From: an uncultured Prevotella sp.
Lineage (GTDB): Bacteria; Bacteroidota; Bacteroidia; Bacteroidales; Bacteroidaceae
Length of the DNA stretch: 64,000 bases
Assembly: GCA_900315635.1 (NCBI GenBank)
Contig: OMZV01000005.1
Location: 161,162 to 225,161, forward strand
Direction: 5' to 3'
Positions 25,737 through 33,083 of the stretch are shown here, in pieces (the stretch's first letter is position 1; every line of letters begins with the position of its first letter). Made by a program: the position numbers and the translations under genes. The notes below the pieces were generated by a model, which searched no databases, was not told the origin of the DNA, and saw only the letters and a list, made by a program, of their open reading frames with translations.

Positions 25737-26483
25737 ATGAGACGTCTTATAACCAACATATTATTACTTCTATTCTGCACCATGAGTCTTCAGGCGCAGG
25801 ATCAGAAAGTCCAGAACCGCCCATACACCGACTTGCGCAGACTTCATTTCGGCGTATTGGTAGGCACGCACTTACAAGACCTGGAATTCGTCAACCGCGG
25901 ACCACAGGTCGTAACAGCCGATGACGGAACAACTTCAACACAGACCATCGTGATGGATCAAGACCGATGGGATGCCGGATTCACAGTAGGTGTACTCGCT
26001 GAGTTAAGACTTAACACCTACTTCCAGTTCCGTGTGGCACCGGCAATGTATTTTGGCACACGACATCTGATGTTCCATAATATCACCAATCTCGACCAAA
26101 ACAACAATCCGACAGAGCAAGTTCAAGAGTTGAAGACAGCATATATATCAACCGCCATTGACCTTATAGCTGCTGCACCTCGAATGAACAACCACCGTCC
26201 ATACGTATTATTAGGTATCAACCCCATGATAAACCTTTCAGGTAAAGACGACGACATCATAAAATTGAAGCAATATGATGCCTACCTAGAACTAGGTGTA
26301 GGTTGTGATTTCTATCTCCCATTCTTCAAACTCCGTCCGGAGCTGAAATTCATGTATGGACTCACCAACTGTCTTGACACCGACCATGCAAGCAAGATGC
26401 GTAATAGTGAACTCATCCCATACACGAATTCCGTAACCGAAGCACATTCAAAGGTGATAGCTCTTACATTCTATTTTGAATAG
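25737..26483 (+). CDS. porT: PorT-like outer-membrane beta-barrel protein
   Basis: A 248-residue protein with a signal peptide (cleaved near LQAQ) and an eight-strand-like beta-barrel pattern. The opening RPYTDLRRLHFGVLVGTHLQDLEF, the long first loop, WDAGFTVGVLAELRLNTYFQFRV and a closing aromatic strand (VIALTFYFE) resemble PorT (SprT), a component needed for type IX secretion. Generic porin-like barrels have the same overall form, so the assignment rests on the N-terminal pattern. A palindromic element follows the stop codon directly. Confidence 0.68.
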   Translation: MRRLITNILLLLFCTMSLQAQDQKVQNRPYTDLRRLHFGVLVGTHLQDLEFVNRGPQVVTADDGTTSTQTIVMDQDRWDAGFTVGVLAELRLNTYFQFRVAPAMYFGTRHLMFHNITNLDQNNNPTEQVQELKTAYISTAIDLIAAAPRMNNHRPYVLLGINPMINLSGKDDDIIKLKQYDAYLELGVGCDFYLPFFKLRPELKFMYGLTNCLDTDHASKMRNSELIPYTNSVTEAHSKVIALTFYFE

Positions 26484-26484
26484 T

Positions 26485-26526
26485 ATCACACCCGACCTCC
26501 CCCAAAAAGAGGAGTATATTATATCC
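26485..26526. repeat. Degenerate GC-rich palindromic element
   Basis: CCCGACCTCCCCCAAAAAG and GAGGAG after the porT-like stop codon form a weak hairpin related to the window-wide palindromic family. Confidence 0.5.
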
Positions 26527-26609
26527 ATGATAAACAAAGGAAACATGCTGCAAAAGTTAAATCTAGAAAAAATAAACAGCTAGTTATCAATACTTTCACA
26601 AAAAGTTTG

Positions 26610-26617
26610 TACCTTTG
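26610..26617 (+). promoter_or_regulatory. -7 box (TACCTTTG) for rplS
   Basis: TACCTTTGC starts a leader of about 83 nt before the rplS ATG at 26707. Confidence 0.7.
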
Positions 26618-26623
26618 CACCGC

Positions 26624-26706
26624 TTTTCGGCGTAACCGCTGGTCGTGGAAGAGTCACTGAGCCATGTTACGTTGGAACGACAAACAACATTTAATCAATT
26701 GAAACA
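26624..26706 (+). promoter_or_regulatory. Structured leader of rplS, possible bL19 autoregulatory element
   Basis: CGTAAC (26631-26636) pairs with GTTACG (26666-26671), with TGG/CCA inside. GTCGT (26642-26646), in the enclosed loop, is complementary to ACGAC (26677-26681) downstream, so a pseudoknot can form. Ribosomal-protein leaders of several phyla are bound by their own product; here that is inference. Confidence 0.45.
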
Positions 26707-27069
26707 ATGGATTTAATTAAAGTTGCTGAGGAAGCATTTGCAACCGGCAAGAAGTTCCCTGAGTTCAAGCCAGGTGATACCATCACTGTCGCTTACAAAA
26801 TTGTCGAGGGTAACAAGGAGCGTATCCAGCTCTATCGTGGAGTAGTAATCAAGATTTCAGGTGCAGGTACAAAGAAGCGCTTCACCGTTCGTAAGATGTC
26901 AGGAACCGTAGGTGTAGAGCGTATCTTCCCTCTCGAGTCACCGAACATCGACTCCATCGAGGTCAACAAGCGTGGTAAAGTACGTCGCGCTAAGCTTTAC
27001 TATCTGCGCAAGCTCACCGGTAAGGCTGCACGTATCCGCGAGAAGAAGACTGTTGCCACCGAGAAGTAG
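26707..27069 (+). CDS. rplS: 50S ribosomal protein L19
   Basis: A 120-residue ribosomal protein located at the 30S-50S interface. The family sequence is clear: [20 protein letters not shown], then [12 protein letters not shown], then [18 protein letters not shown] and [18 protein letters not shown]. The length is normal. It is a single gene between its own promoter and a perfect terminator. The leader carries a conserved-looking stem with a possible pseudoknot. Confidence 0.98.
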   Translation: MDLIKVAEEAFATGKKFPEFKPGDTITVAYKIVEGNKERIQLYRGVVIKISGAGTKKRFTVRKMSGTVGVERIFPLESPNIDSIEVNKRGKVRRAKLYYLRKLTGKAARIREKKTVATEK

Positions 27070-27095
27070 TAATAATCCACTACAACAAGAAAATA

Positions 27096-27130
27096 AAAAG
27101 AGGTTTCAGAGCAATCCGAAACCTCTTTTT
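27096..27130 (+). terminator. Terminator after rplS
   Basis: AAAAGAGGTTTC (27096-27107) pairs with GAAACCTCTTTT (27118-27129) around a 10-nt loop, ending in T residues. The A-tract on the other side lets it also serve the minus-strand gene that ends at 27144. Confidence 0.92.
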
Positions 27131-27143
27131 ATTTTGTCTTTTC

Positions 27144-27410
27144 TCAGTTACCCATAAAAGTATGCTGAAGTTCATCCCAATTCTGGAAACCGGCAAACAA
27201 TGACAGCCGGTCAAGCGTCTTCCGCTTCATTTTATCAGGTGATTTCAATCTCAATGCACTGAAAAGCTTATGCAGTGATTTTTCTGCAAGGTTAATATTA
27301 TATTTCTCCATTAACCTTTCGGACATCTTCTCAAAATCCACTTCAACTTCCTTAAGGGTAGAAGTGCTATGTCCGATTTCCGCAATTAAATGCTTAAACT
27401 CTCTATTCAT
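27144..27410 (-). CDS. Small helical protein of unknown function
   Basis: An 88-residue soluble protein starting at the ATG 27408-27410. The first half is predicted helical (EFKHLIAEIGHSTST...), and the second half reads KTLDRLSLFAGFQNWDEL. That pattern (T-L-x-x-L-x-x-F-x-G-x-x-x-W-x-x-L) recurs in short helical domains of Bacteroidetes proteins of unclear function, sometimes next to regulators. I do not recognise a function. A full promoter (TTTG-N19-TACTTTTG) lies upstream. It converges on rplS. Confidence 0.6.
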   Translation of the reverse strand: MNREFKHLIAEIGHSTSTLKEVEVDFEKMSERLMEKYNINLAEKSLHKLFSALRLKSPDKMKRKTLDRLSLFAGFQNWDELQHTFMGN

Positions 27411-27434
27411 AACCAACGTAGTACTAATTGCATG

Positions 27435-27465
27435 CAAAAGTAGTGCAAACAAAAGACATATCAAA
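27435..27465 (-). promoter_or_regulatory. Consensus promoter of the small helical protein (TTTG-N19-TACTTTTG)
   Basis: On the minus strand TTTG (27465-27462) and TACTTTTG (27442-27435) are 19 bp apart, about 25 bp upstream of the ATG. Confidence 0.75.
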
Positions 27466-27530
27466 ATAAAAAGATAACTTTTTAAAACCATTTTTTCAAG
27501 CCTTTATTTTGATATTCCATGCGTTTATGT

Positions 27531-27538
27531 TAATTTTG
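27531..27538 (+). promoter_or_regulatory. -7 box (TAATTTTG) for the PurH-like gene
   Basis: TAATTTTGC, 31 bp before the ATG at 27570. Confidence 0.65.
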
Positions 27539-27569
27539 CAATCGAATTTACATATACCACATAAGTTAT

Positions 27570-28754
27570 ATGAAAGAATTAGCATTAAAGTACGGATGTA
27601 ATCCGAACCAAAAGCCCTCACGCGTATACATGGAGGAAGGCGAACTCCCATTCGAAGTACTCAACGGCCGTCCCGGCTATATCAATCTGCTCGACGCCCT
27701 TAACAGCTGGCAGCTGGTCAAGGAGCTCAAGGCAGCAACAGGTCTGCCAGCCGCAGCATCGTTCAAGCATGTCAGCCCGGCAGGAGCCGCTGTAGGACTG
27801 CCATTGTCAGACACCTTGAAGCGTATCTATTTCGTCGACGACGTTGACTTCGAGCTTTCACCCCTTGCAAATGCCTACGCCCGCGCCCGTGGTGCCGACC
27901 GTATGTGCTCGTATGGTGACTTCTGCGCACTCAGCGACAAGGTCGATGTGCCGACAGCACGCCTCATCAAGCGTGAGGTCAGCGATGGAGTTATTGCCCC
28001 GGACTATGAGCCGGAAGCCCTTGAGATACTCAAGAAAAAGAAGAAAGGCAACTACTGCATTATAAAGATTGACCCGAACTACCGCCCGAACCCAATCGAG
28101 CACAAGCAGGTATTCGGTGTTACATTCGAGCAAGGTCGCAACGAGGTAAATCTCAACGATCCGAAGCTCTTCGAGAATATACCTACAAAGAACAAAGAGT
28201 TCACTCCTGAGGCACTCCGTGACCTCAAGATAGCACTTATCACACTGAAATATACCCAGAGCAACTCCGTCTGCTATGTCAAGGACGGACAGGCTATCGG
28301 TATCGGTGCCGGACAGCAAAGCCGTATCCACTGCACACGCCTTGCCGGTGACAAAGCCGACGAGTGGTGGTTGCGCCAGAGTCCACAGGTTCTCAACCTG
28401 CCGTTCAAGGAAGGCATCCGCCGCGCCGACCGCGACAACGCTATCAACGTTTACCTCTCAGAGGATGAGCACGACGACGTTCTTCGTGACGGAGCATGGC
28501 AGAACTTCTTCACCCGTCAGCCGGAAGTCTTCACACGTGAGGCTGAGAAGGAATGGATTGCCAAGAACCAGAACGTATGCCTGGGCAGCGACGCTTTCTT
28601 CCCGTTCGGCGACAACATCGAGCGTGCCCACCGCAGCGGAGTAGAATACGTAGCACAGGCCGGCGGCAGTATCCGTGACGACAATGTCATCGACACCTGC
28701 GACAAGTACGGTATTGTCATGGCTATGACCGGCGTCCGTTTGTTCCACCACTAA
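27570..28754 (+). CDS. AICAR formyltransferase (PurH-like, transformylase domain only)
   Basis: A 394-residue enzyme with only the AICAR transformylase part of PurH, which formylates AICAR with 10-formyltetrahydrofolate in the penultimate step of IMP synthesis. Visible motifs include LKYGCNPNQKP, AAASFKHVSPAGAAVG with the catalytic Lys-His, LKYTQSNSVCY, and AQAGGSIRDDNVID near the C-terminus. The IMP cyclohydrolase (MGS-like) domain present in the roughly 510-residue bifunctional PurH is absent. Bacteroidetes often carry this short form in addition to full PurH, so it need not be truncated. A small basic protein gene follows after 28 bp. Confidence 0.88.
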   Translation: MKELALKYGCNPNQKPSRVYMEEGELPFEVLNGRPGYINLLDALNSWQLVKELKAATGLPAAASFKHVSPAGAAVGLPLSDTLKRIYFVDDVDFELSPLANAYARARGADRMCSYGDFCALSDKVDVPTARLIKREVSDGVIAPDYEPEALEILKKKKKGNYCIIKIDPNYRPNPIEHKQVFGVTFEQGRNEVNLNDPKLFENIPTKNKEFTPEALRDLKIALITLKYTQSNSVCYVKDGQAIGIGAGQQSRIHCTRLAGDKADEWWLRQSPQVLNLPFKEGIRRADRDNAINVYLSEDEHDDVLRDGAWQNFFTRQPEVFTREAEKEWIAKNQNVCLGSDAFFPFGDNIERAHRSGVEYVAQAGGSIRDDNVIDTCDKYGIVMAMTGVRLFHH

Positions 28755-28782
28755 TAATTAAAGGTAAAAAGGTAAAAAAACT

Positions 28783-28983
28783 ATGGACGATTTCCAGAAC
28801 ATACTTGAAAACGGCATAACCTTCAAGAGTGCGCCAAAAGAAAAGCACGATGATGGCAAGGTTAAGACCAAGGCGAAAAAGAAGAAGTACATTACCGGAG
28901 CCCACGGCTCAGGAAGTGCCCGCCAAAAAGCTAAATATCGTGAACAACGTGCCAACAGAAGGTCGCAACATAGACAAAAATAG
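28783..28983 (+). CDS. Small basic protein of unknown function
   Basis: A 66-residue protein, strongly basic in its second half (KTKAKKKKY, then ARQKAKYREQRANRRSQ), with a neutral N-terminus DDFQNILENGITFKS. It follows the PurH-like gene by 28 bp and is probably on the same transcript. The composition suggests nucleic-acid or ribosome binding; nothing more can be said. An overlapping frame (28829-29026) looks like a shadow. Confidence 0.6.
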   Translation: MDDFQNILENGITFKSAPKEKHDDGKVKTKAKKKKYITGAHGSGSARQKAKYREQRANRRSQHRQK

Positions 28984-29056
28984 ATTGGAAATTAAAAATA
29001 TGTTGCATAGCATAAAAATTTATTGATAAAAATTTGCACAGTTAAGAAAAAGACCT

Positions 29057-29064
29057 TATCTTTG
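29057..29064 (+). promoter_or_regulatory. -7 box (TATCTTTG) for the short sRNA candidate
   Basis: TATCTTTGC followed within 95 bp by a terminator and no credible coding sequence; transcript start near 29070. Confidence 0.6.
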
Positions 29065-29069
29065 CAAAC

Positions 29070-29158
29070 GTTATCCTGAATACAATCTTTTTACCTTAAA
29101 AAGGCTAATACCTATTGAGATTGAGTGCCTAGCGCTGTGAAGCGGGAGGCATTTTTTT
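29070..29158 (+). ncRNA. Short structured sRNA candidate
   Basis: About 88 nt between a consensus promoter and a T-run. A first stem pairs CAATCT (29083-29088) with AGATTG (29118-29123), enclosing CCTT/AAGG (29094-29104). The terminator stem pairs TGCCT (29126-29130) with AGGCA (29147-29151) and contains CGCT-GTGA-AGCG, a hairpin with a GNRA-type tetraloop, followed by eight T residues. truA has its own promoter downstream, so this looks like a free RNA rather than a leader. I do not recognise the family. Confidence 0.5.
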
Positions 29159-29189
29159 TGCCCTTTTCTCAAATCGCAATTTATTTTCT

Positions 29190-29220
29190 TTTGTAAATTC
29201 CTTGGATTGCAGTAACTTTG
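29190..29220 (+). promoter_or_regulatory. Consensus promoter of truA (TTTG-N19-TAACTTTG)
   Basis: TTTG at 29190-29193 and TAACTTTG at 29213-29220, 18 bp before the ATG. Confidence 0.8.
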
Positions 29221-29237
29221 CAAACCGAAACACGATT

Positions 29238-30002
29238 ATGCAGCGATATTTCATACAACTCAGCTATGACGGCGCCAACTATCACGGTTGGCAAATCCAG
29301 CCCAACGGAACGTCAGTCGAAGAAACGATAGAGAAGTCACTCTCTATCCTACTCCGTCAGCCAATAGACATAACCGGAGCCGGTCGCACCGACACAGGCG
29401 TCAATGCCAGCATGATGGTAGCCCATTTCGATGCTGATGAAAGCATTGTCGGCGACTGCGGCCAGCTGGCTTACAGGCTCAACCGCATACTGCCACGTGA
29501 CATCGCCATACAGAAAATAAAAGCGGTAGACAGCGAAATGCACGCACGTTTCTCTGCAAAATCACGCACATACCATTATTATATTCACACACGGAAGAAT
29601 CCGTTTCTCAGGCGATATTCGTGGGAGGTCCACTATCAATTGGACTTCGACCTCATGAACACGGCAGCCCAGTACCTTATTGGCGAGAAGGACTTCAAGT
29701 GCTTCTGCAAGACCGGTGCCGATGTCAAGACCACCATCTGCAACGTCACCGACGCCCATTTCGAGGCACCATCAGCCGAAACAACACTCGCCGAAGGCAA
29801 CTCCGGACAGCGCATGTTCGTCATAACAGCCAACAGATTCCTCCGCAACATGGTTCGTGCCGTAGTCGGAACGCTCATTGACGTAGGCCGCGGACGCATA
29901 ACCATCGACGACTTCAAGAAGATCGTCGACTCCGGAACTCGCAGTGATGCGGGCGAGAGCGTGCCGGGCAACGCCCTGTTCCTCTCCGACATCAAGTATT
30001 AG
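29238..30002 (+). CDS. truA: tRNA pseudouridine(38-40) synthase
   Basis: A 254-residue cytoplasmic enzyme that isomerises uridines 38-40 in the tRNA anticodon stem. The N-terminal QLSYDGANYHGWQIQPNGTSV and the catalytic Asp motif AGRTDTGVNA are canonical, as are AQYLIGEKDFKCFCK and the C-terminal RFLRNMVRAVVGTLIDVGRG. The ATG at 29238 is chosen; an in-frame upstream ATG at 29202 precedes the -7 box and cannot be on the mRNA. The DMT permease gene follows after 46 bp. Confidence 0.95.
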   Translation: MQRYFIQLSYDGANYHGWQIQPNGTSVEETIEKSLSILLRQPIDITGAGRTDTGVNASMMVAHFDADESIVGDCGQLAYRLNRILPRDIAIQKIKAVDSEMHARFSAKSRTYHYYIHTRKNPFLRRYSWEVHYQLDFDLMNTAAQYLIGEKDFKCFCKTGADVKTTICNVTDAHFEAPSAETTLAEGNSGQRMFVITANRFLRNMVRAVVGTLIDVGRGRITIDDFKKIVDSGTRSDAGESVPGNALFLSDIKY

Positions 30003-30048
30003 AAAATTACTATCGAATATTCAGGTAAAAATAGAAACACAATAAATT

Positions 30049-31020
30049 ATGTGGCTTATATTAGCTTTTCTCTCAGCGGCGTTGCTGGGATTCTATGATT
30101 CATTCAAGAAAAAAGCACTTCAGGACAACTCCGTTTCAACCGTACTCTTCCTGAACACACTTTTTTCTACACTTATCTTCGCTCCATTTATCATCCTGTC
30201 ATACACTACCAACGTGCTCGACGGCAGCATCTTCCATGTAGCCAGCGGCGGATGGGAAGTCCACAAATGGATAATCCTCAAGAGTATCATCGTACTTTCG
30301 TCATGGACTTTCGGCTATCTGGGCATGAAACACGTGCCCCTCACCATCTACGGGCCTATAAACGCCACACGCCCGGTACTCGTTCTGCTCGGCGCCATCC
30401 TTGTTTATGGCGAGCGGCTTAACGTCTGGCAGTGGATTGGTGTTGCGCTTGCCGTAGTCTCCTTCTTCATGCTCTCACGCAGCGGCAAGAAGGAAGGCAT
30501 CAACTTCAGCCACAACCGCTGGATATGGTTCATCGTCATCGGAGCAGTTCTCGGAGCCATCAGCGGACTCTATGACAAATATCTCATGAATCCGGAAGGA
30601 CTGGGACTCGACCGCATGATAGTGCAGAGCTGGTACAACTTCTATCAGATGATAATGATGGGCATCGTCCTTGCCCTTATCCACCACACGTCAATCTCCA
30701 AGGATTCGAAGGACACAACCGCAGGAACAAAGAAACCGACATCGTTCTTCCGCACAATTGCCGCCGACCTCCACAGTCATGGCGTGCTGACAATAATCAT
30801 GATTTCCGTCTTCCTCAGCGCAGCCGACTTCGTCTACTTCTATGCCCTGTCACTCCCGGGTGCCATGATTTCCATTGTCTCCATGGTTCGCCGTGGCAGC
30901 GTCATAGTCAGTTTCCTCTTCGGAGCTGCATTCTTCCACGAGAAGAATCTCCGCTCGAAGACCGTCGACCTTGCTCTTGTTCTCCTCGGAATGATATTCC
31001 TTTGGATAGGAGGACACTAG
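30049..31020 (+). CDS. DMT/EamA-family permease
   Basis: A 323-residue inner-membrane protein with ten hydrophobic segments in two EamA-like halves (about residues 1-145 and 160-320). Each half ends with the typical GERLNVWQWIGVALAVVSF or LRSKTVDLALVLLGMIF pattern. Members export amino acids, nucleotide sugars or other metabolites; the substrate is not evident. It probably shares the truA transcript and ends at a strong terminator. Confidence 0.82.
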   Translation: MWLILAFLSAALLGFYDSFKKKALQDNSVSTVLFLNTLFSTLIFAPFIILSYTTNVLDGSIFHVASGGWEVHKWIILKSIIVLSSWTFGYLGMKHVPLTIYGPINATRPVLVLLGAILVYGERLNVWQWIGVALAVVSFFMLSRSGKKEGINFSHNRWIWFIVIGAVLGAISGLYDKYLMNPEGLGLDRMIVQSWYNFYQMIMMGIVLALIHHTSISKDSKDTTAGTKKPTSFFRTIAADLHSHGVLTIIMISVFLSAADFVYFYALSLPGAMISIVSMVRRGSVIVSFLFGAAFFHEKNLRSKTVDLALVLLGMIFLWIGGH

Positions 31021-31042
31021 AAAAATCAGCCCCACAAACCCA

Positions 31043-31088
31043 ACAAGAGGGTGCACTTCGATTTTTGGAGTGCACCCTCTTGTTTTTT
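31043..31088 (+). terminator. Terminator after the DMT permease gene
   Basis: ACAAGAGGGTGCACT (31043-31057) pairs perfectly with AGTGCACCCTCTTGT (31069-31083), followed by TTTTT. Confidence 0.96.
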
Positions 31089-31193
31089 ATACGTATATCA
31101 AAAATTTAAGCCCTTATATCATTTTTCAAGGACTTAAAGAGAAAAGTCCACCTTTCTGCATAAAAATTCCACTTTTGAACACCGCTTTTTAAC

Positions 31194-31201
31194 TAATTTT
31201 G
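31194..31201 (+). promoter_or_regulatory. -7 box (TAATTTTG) upstream of the SusCD-type locus
   Basis: TAATTTTGC with a TTTG at 31174-31177 (16 bp). The leader to the lipoprotein gene would be about 90 nt. Confidence 0.6.
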
Positions 31202-31299
31202 CACCATGAGAACCGAACAAGATTATGCTACGACATGACTTAACGGAATCTACGAACTATCAAACAAACTTTTAAAAACTAATCCACAAACTAGAACCT

Positions 31300-32805
31300 A
31301 TGAGAAGGAATCGTATGTTTGCTAAGGTTGCATACATCACTCTATGTACGCTTGCCTTAAGTTCATTCTGCATTTCGTGTACCGAAGGTTACGATGAGGA
31401 CCCCGAGTTTTCACCCGGCGTTAGCAACACTCAGCTGCTGTCGCCACCTTCCGACAGTATCAAATGCACATTGTCGGCAACAGGAGAAGAAGTCACGGTA
31501 TCGTGGCCTGTAGTAATGGGAGCCGGTGGCTATCAGCTGTCAGCCTACAACACCGACGACCCAAGCAACCCTGTAGCCATCGTCCGGGACAAATTCATCG
31601 ACGCATGTTCCTACACGATGCCAGTCGCCGAGGACACCCACTACCAGTTTGTAATCAAGACACTGGGCAACGACCAGTATCGCAACACCGAGGCTTCAGA
31701 AGGCTCAAGCAAGGACTTCTCTACCCTCACGCCTACTTATATGACCATTCCGTCGGGCACAGACCTCACCCAGTTCTTCACCGACAATCCTGTAGTTCAG
31801 GCTGATTCGACCCTCGACGACAACGGCAACGTTCAGGAGCTGGCTTACGAGATGGAACTCGGAGGCAGCTACACCATCAGCGGTCCTATCGACCTGTCGG
31901 CACGTAAGGTGACCTTGCGCGGATGGAAAGCCGGACACGCAAAGCTGACTTACGGCCCTGACGGACGAATCTGGACACAGAACGGACTGAAACTGAAGTT
32001 CATCGACTTCGATGGCTCACAACTTTCAGCCAAGGACAAGAAGGCTTGTCTGTTCGGACTCAGCGAGAATGCCGATGATAACATCACCGACCACACCAAC
32101 TACAAGAACTTCTTTATCAAGGACCCGATTGTCATGCAATCGTGCAATATCAGCAATCTTGCCGCTTCTATCTTCTATGACAATGGCAAGGACTATCTCA
32201 TCAACAACTTTGTTATAAAAGATGTGTTCGCACAGCTCGACCAACAGCAGATACCTTTCAACTTCAACAAGACATCATGGCTGAACTTAAAGATGACCGA
32301 GAGCACATTCTACAGCACTACCCAAAATGCCATCACATTCCTGTTTGAAGGCGGTGAGCGCCCGTCGAAGCTCGGAAGCGGTTCCAACAAGATCTCTGCA
32401 TGGAACACCGACATAGAGCAGTGCACATTCTACAACCTCAGCTACGGACAGAAACGCTTCATCCAGTGGAGCCGCTACCTGGGTCAGGCAGCCCACACGT
32501 GGACTATGAAACGGAACATCTTCGTCGACTGTGCACGCAATGGTAAGGCTACCGACGGAACCGACAACGGAAACATCACGAAGATATTCGAGTTCAACAC
32601 TTATTTCTATAATGGTGCCGTTGCCGAGACTCCTTACGACGACACGACAACCTTACAGAGTGACCCTGGCTTCAAGGATCCTACTCACGGCGACTTCACC
32701 GTCAGTGGCAGCGACCAGCTTGCCGCACGCACCGGCGACCCACGCTGGCTTCCGGCAGCAACCACCCAGGAGAGCCCCGGCGAGCCTGCCGACTCTATAA
32801 AGTGA
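31300..32805 (+). CDS. Surface lipoprotein with Fn3-like and beta-helix-like regions
   Basis: A 501-residue predicted lipoprotein (lipobox CISC, Cys27). Residues about 50-145 look like a fibronectin-III fold (CTLSATGEEVTVSWPVVMGAGGYQL), and the rest has beta-helix-like repeats ending in DFTVSGSDQLAARTGDPRWLP, an ending seen in pectin-associated Bacteroidetes lipoproteins of the DUF5123 type. No catalytic residues are identifiable. It lies upstream of SusC and SusD genes and is probably the surface glycan-binding partner of that importer. The glycan is unknown; pectin is only a guess from the family resemblance. Confidence 0.65.
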   Translation: MRRNRMFAKVAYITLCTLALSSFCISCTEGYDEDPEFSPGVSNTQLLSPPSDSIKCTLSATGEEVTVSWPVVMGAGGYQLSAYNTDDPSNPVAIVRDKFIDACSYTMPVAEDTHYQFVIKTLGNDQYRNTEASEGSSKDFSTLTPTYMTIPSGTDLTQFFTDNPVVQADSTLDDNGNVQELAYEMELGGSYTISGPIDLSARKVTLRGWKAGHAKLTYGPDGRIWTQNGLKLKFIDFDGSQLSAKDKKACLFGLSENADDNITDHTNYKNFFIKDPIVMQSCNISNLAASIFYDNGKDYLINNFVIKDVFAQLDQQQIPFNFNKTSWLNLKMTESTFYSTTQNAITFLFEGGERPSKLGSGSNKISAWNTDIEQCTFYNLSYGQKRFIQWSRYLGQAAHTWTMKRNIFVDCARNGKATDGTDNGNITKIFEFNTYFYNGAVAETPYDDTTTLQSDPGFKDPTHGDFTVSGSDQLAARTGDPRWLPAATTQESPGEPADSIK

Positions 32806-33083
32806 CACGCTGTAACCGGCAATCACGAGGGAATGCAACAGAAAGCGAAATAAGTTTACAAGGAATGTAAGCGGATCCAAACGATAGTGTAAAAGATACC
32901 GTTTCATCTCCTGATTGGGCATCTTTTACGATGTAATTGGGTATCTTTTAGAGCCGTATTTGGCATGCTTTTGCAACAAGTTGATAATCAACAAATTGCA
33001 GACTGCGTTTTCCGAAGATTGCAAGCCAGTGTCACAAATAAAATAATTTACAAAAATCTTACTGATTAAACAGACTACTATTT
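32806..33083. other. Spacer between the lipoprotein and SusC genes
   Basis: It contains copy 2 of the AT-rich inverted-repeat family (32888-32951). I see no TAnnTTTG promoter for SusC and no clear terminator, so the SusC and SusD genes may be read from the promoter at 31194. Confidence 0.5.
32888..32951. repeat. AT-rich inverted-repeat element, copy 2 (short)
   Basis: TGTAAAAGATACC (32888-32900) faces GGGCATCTTTTAC (32917-32929), followed by a further TGGGTATCTTTTAG (32938-32951). TTTACGATGTAA at 32925-32936 is the motif that accompanies every copy. Confidence 0.65.

Noticed and set aside
27570-28754. Truncated purH
   Set aside because: The transformylase domain is complete from a normal start with its own promoter; the short form is known in Bacteroidetes.
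29202-29237. Upstream ATG start for truA
   Set aside because: It lies before the -7 box at 29213-29220, so it is probably outside the transcript; the shorter form fits the family.
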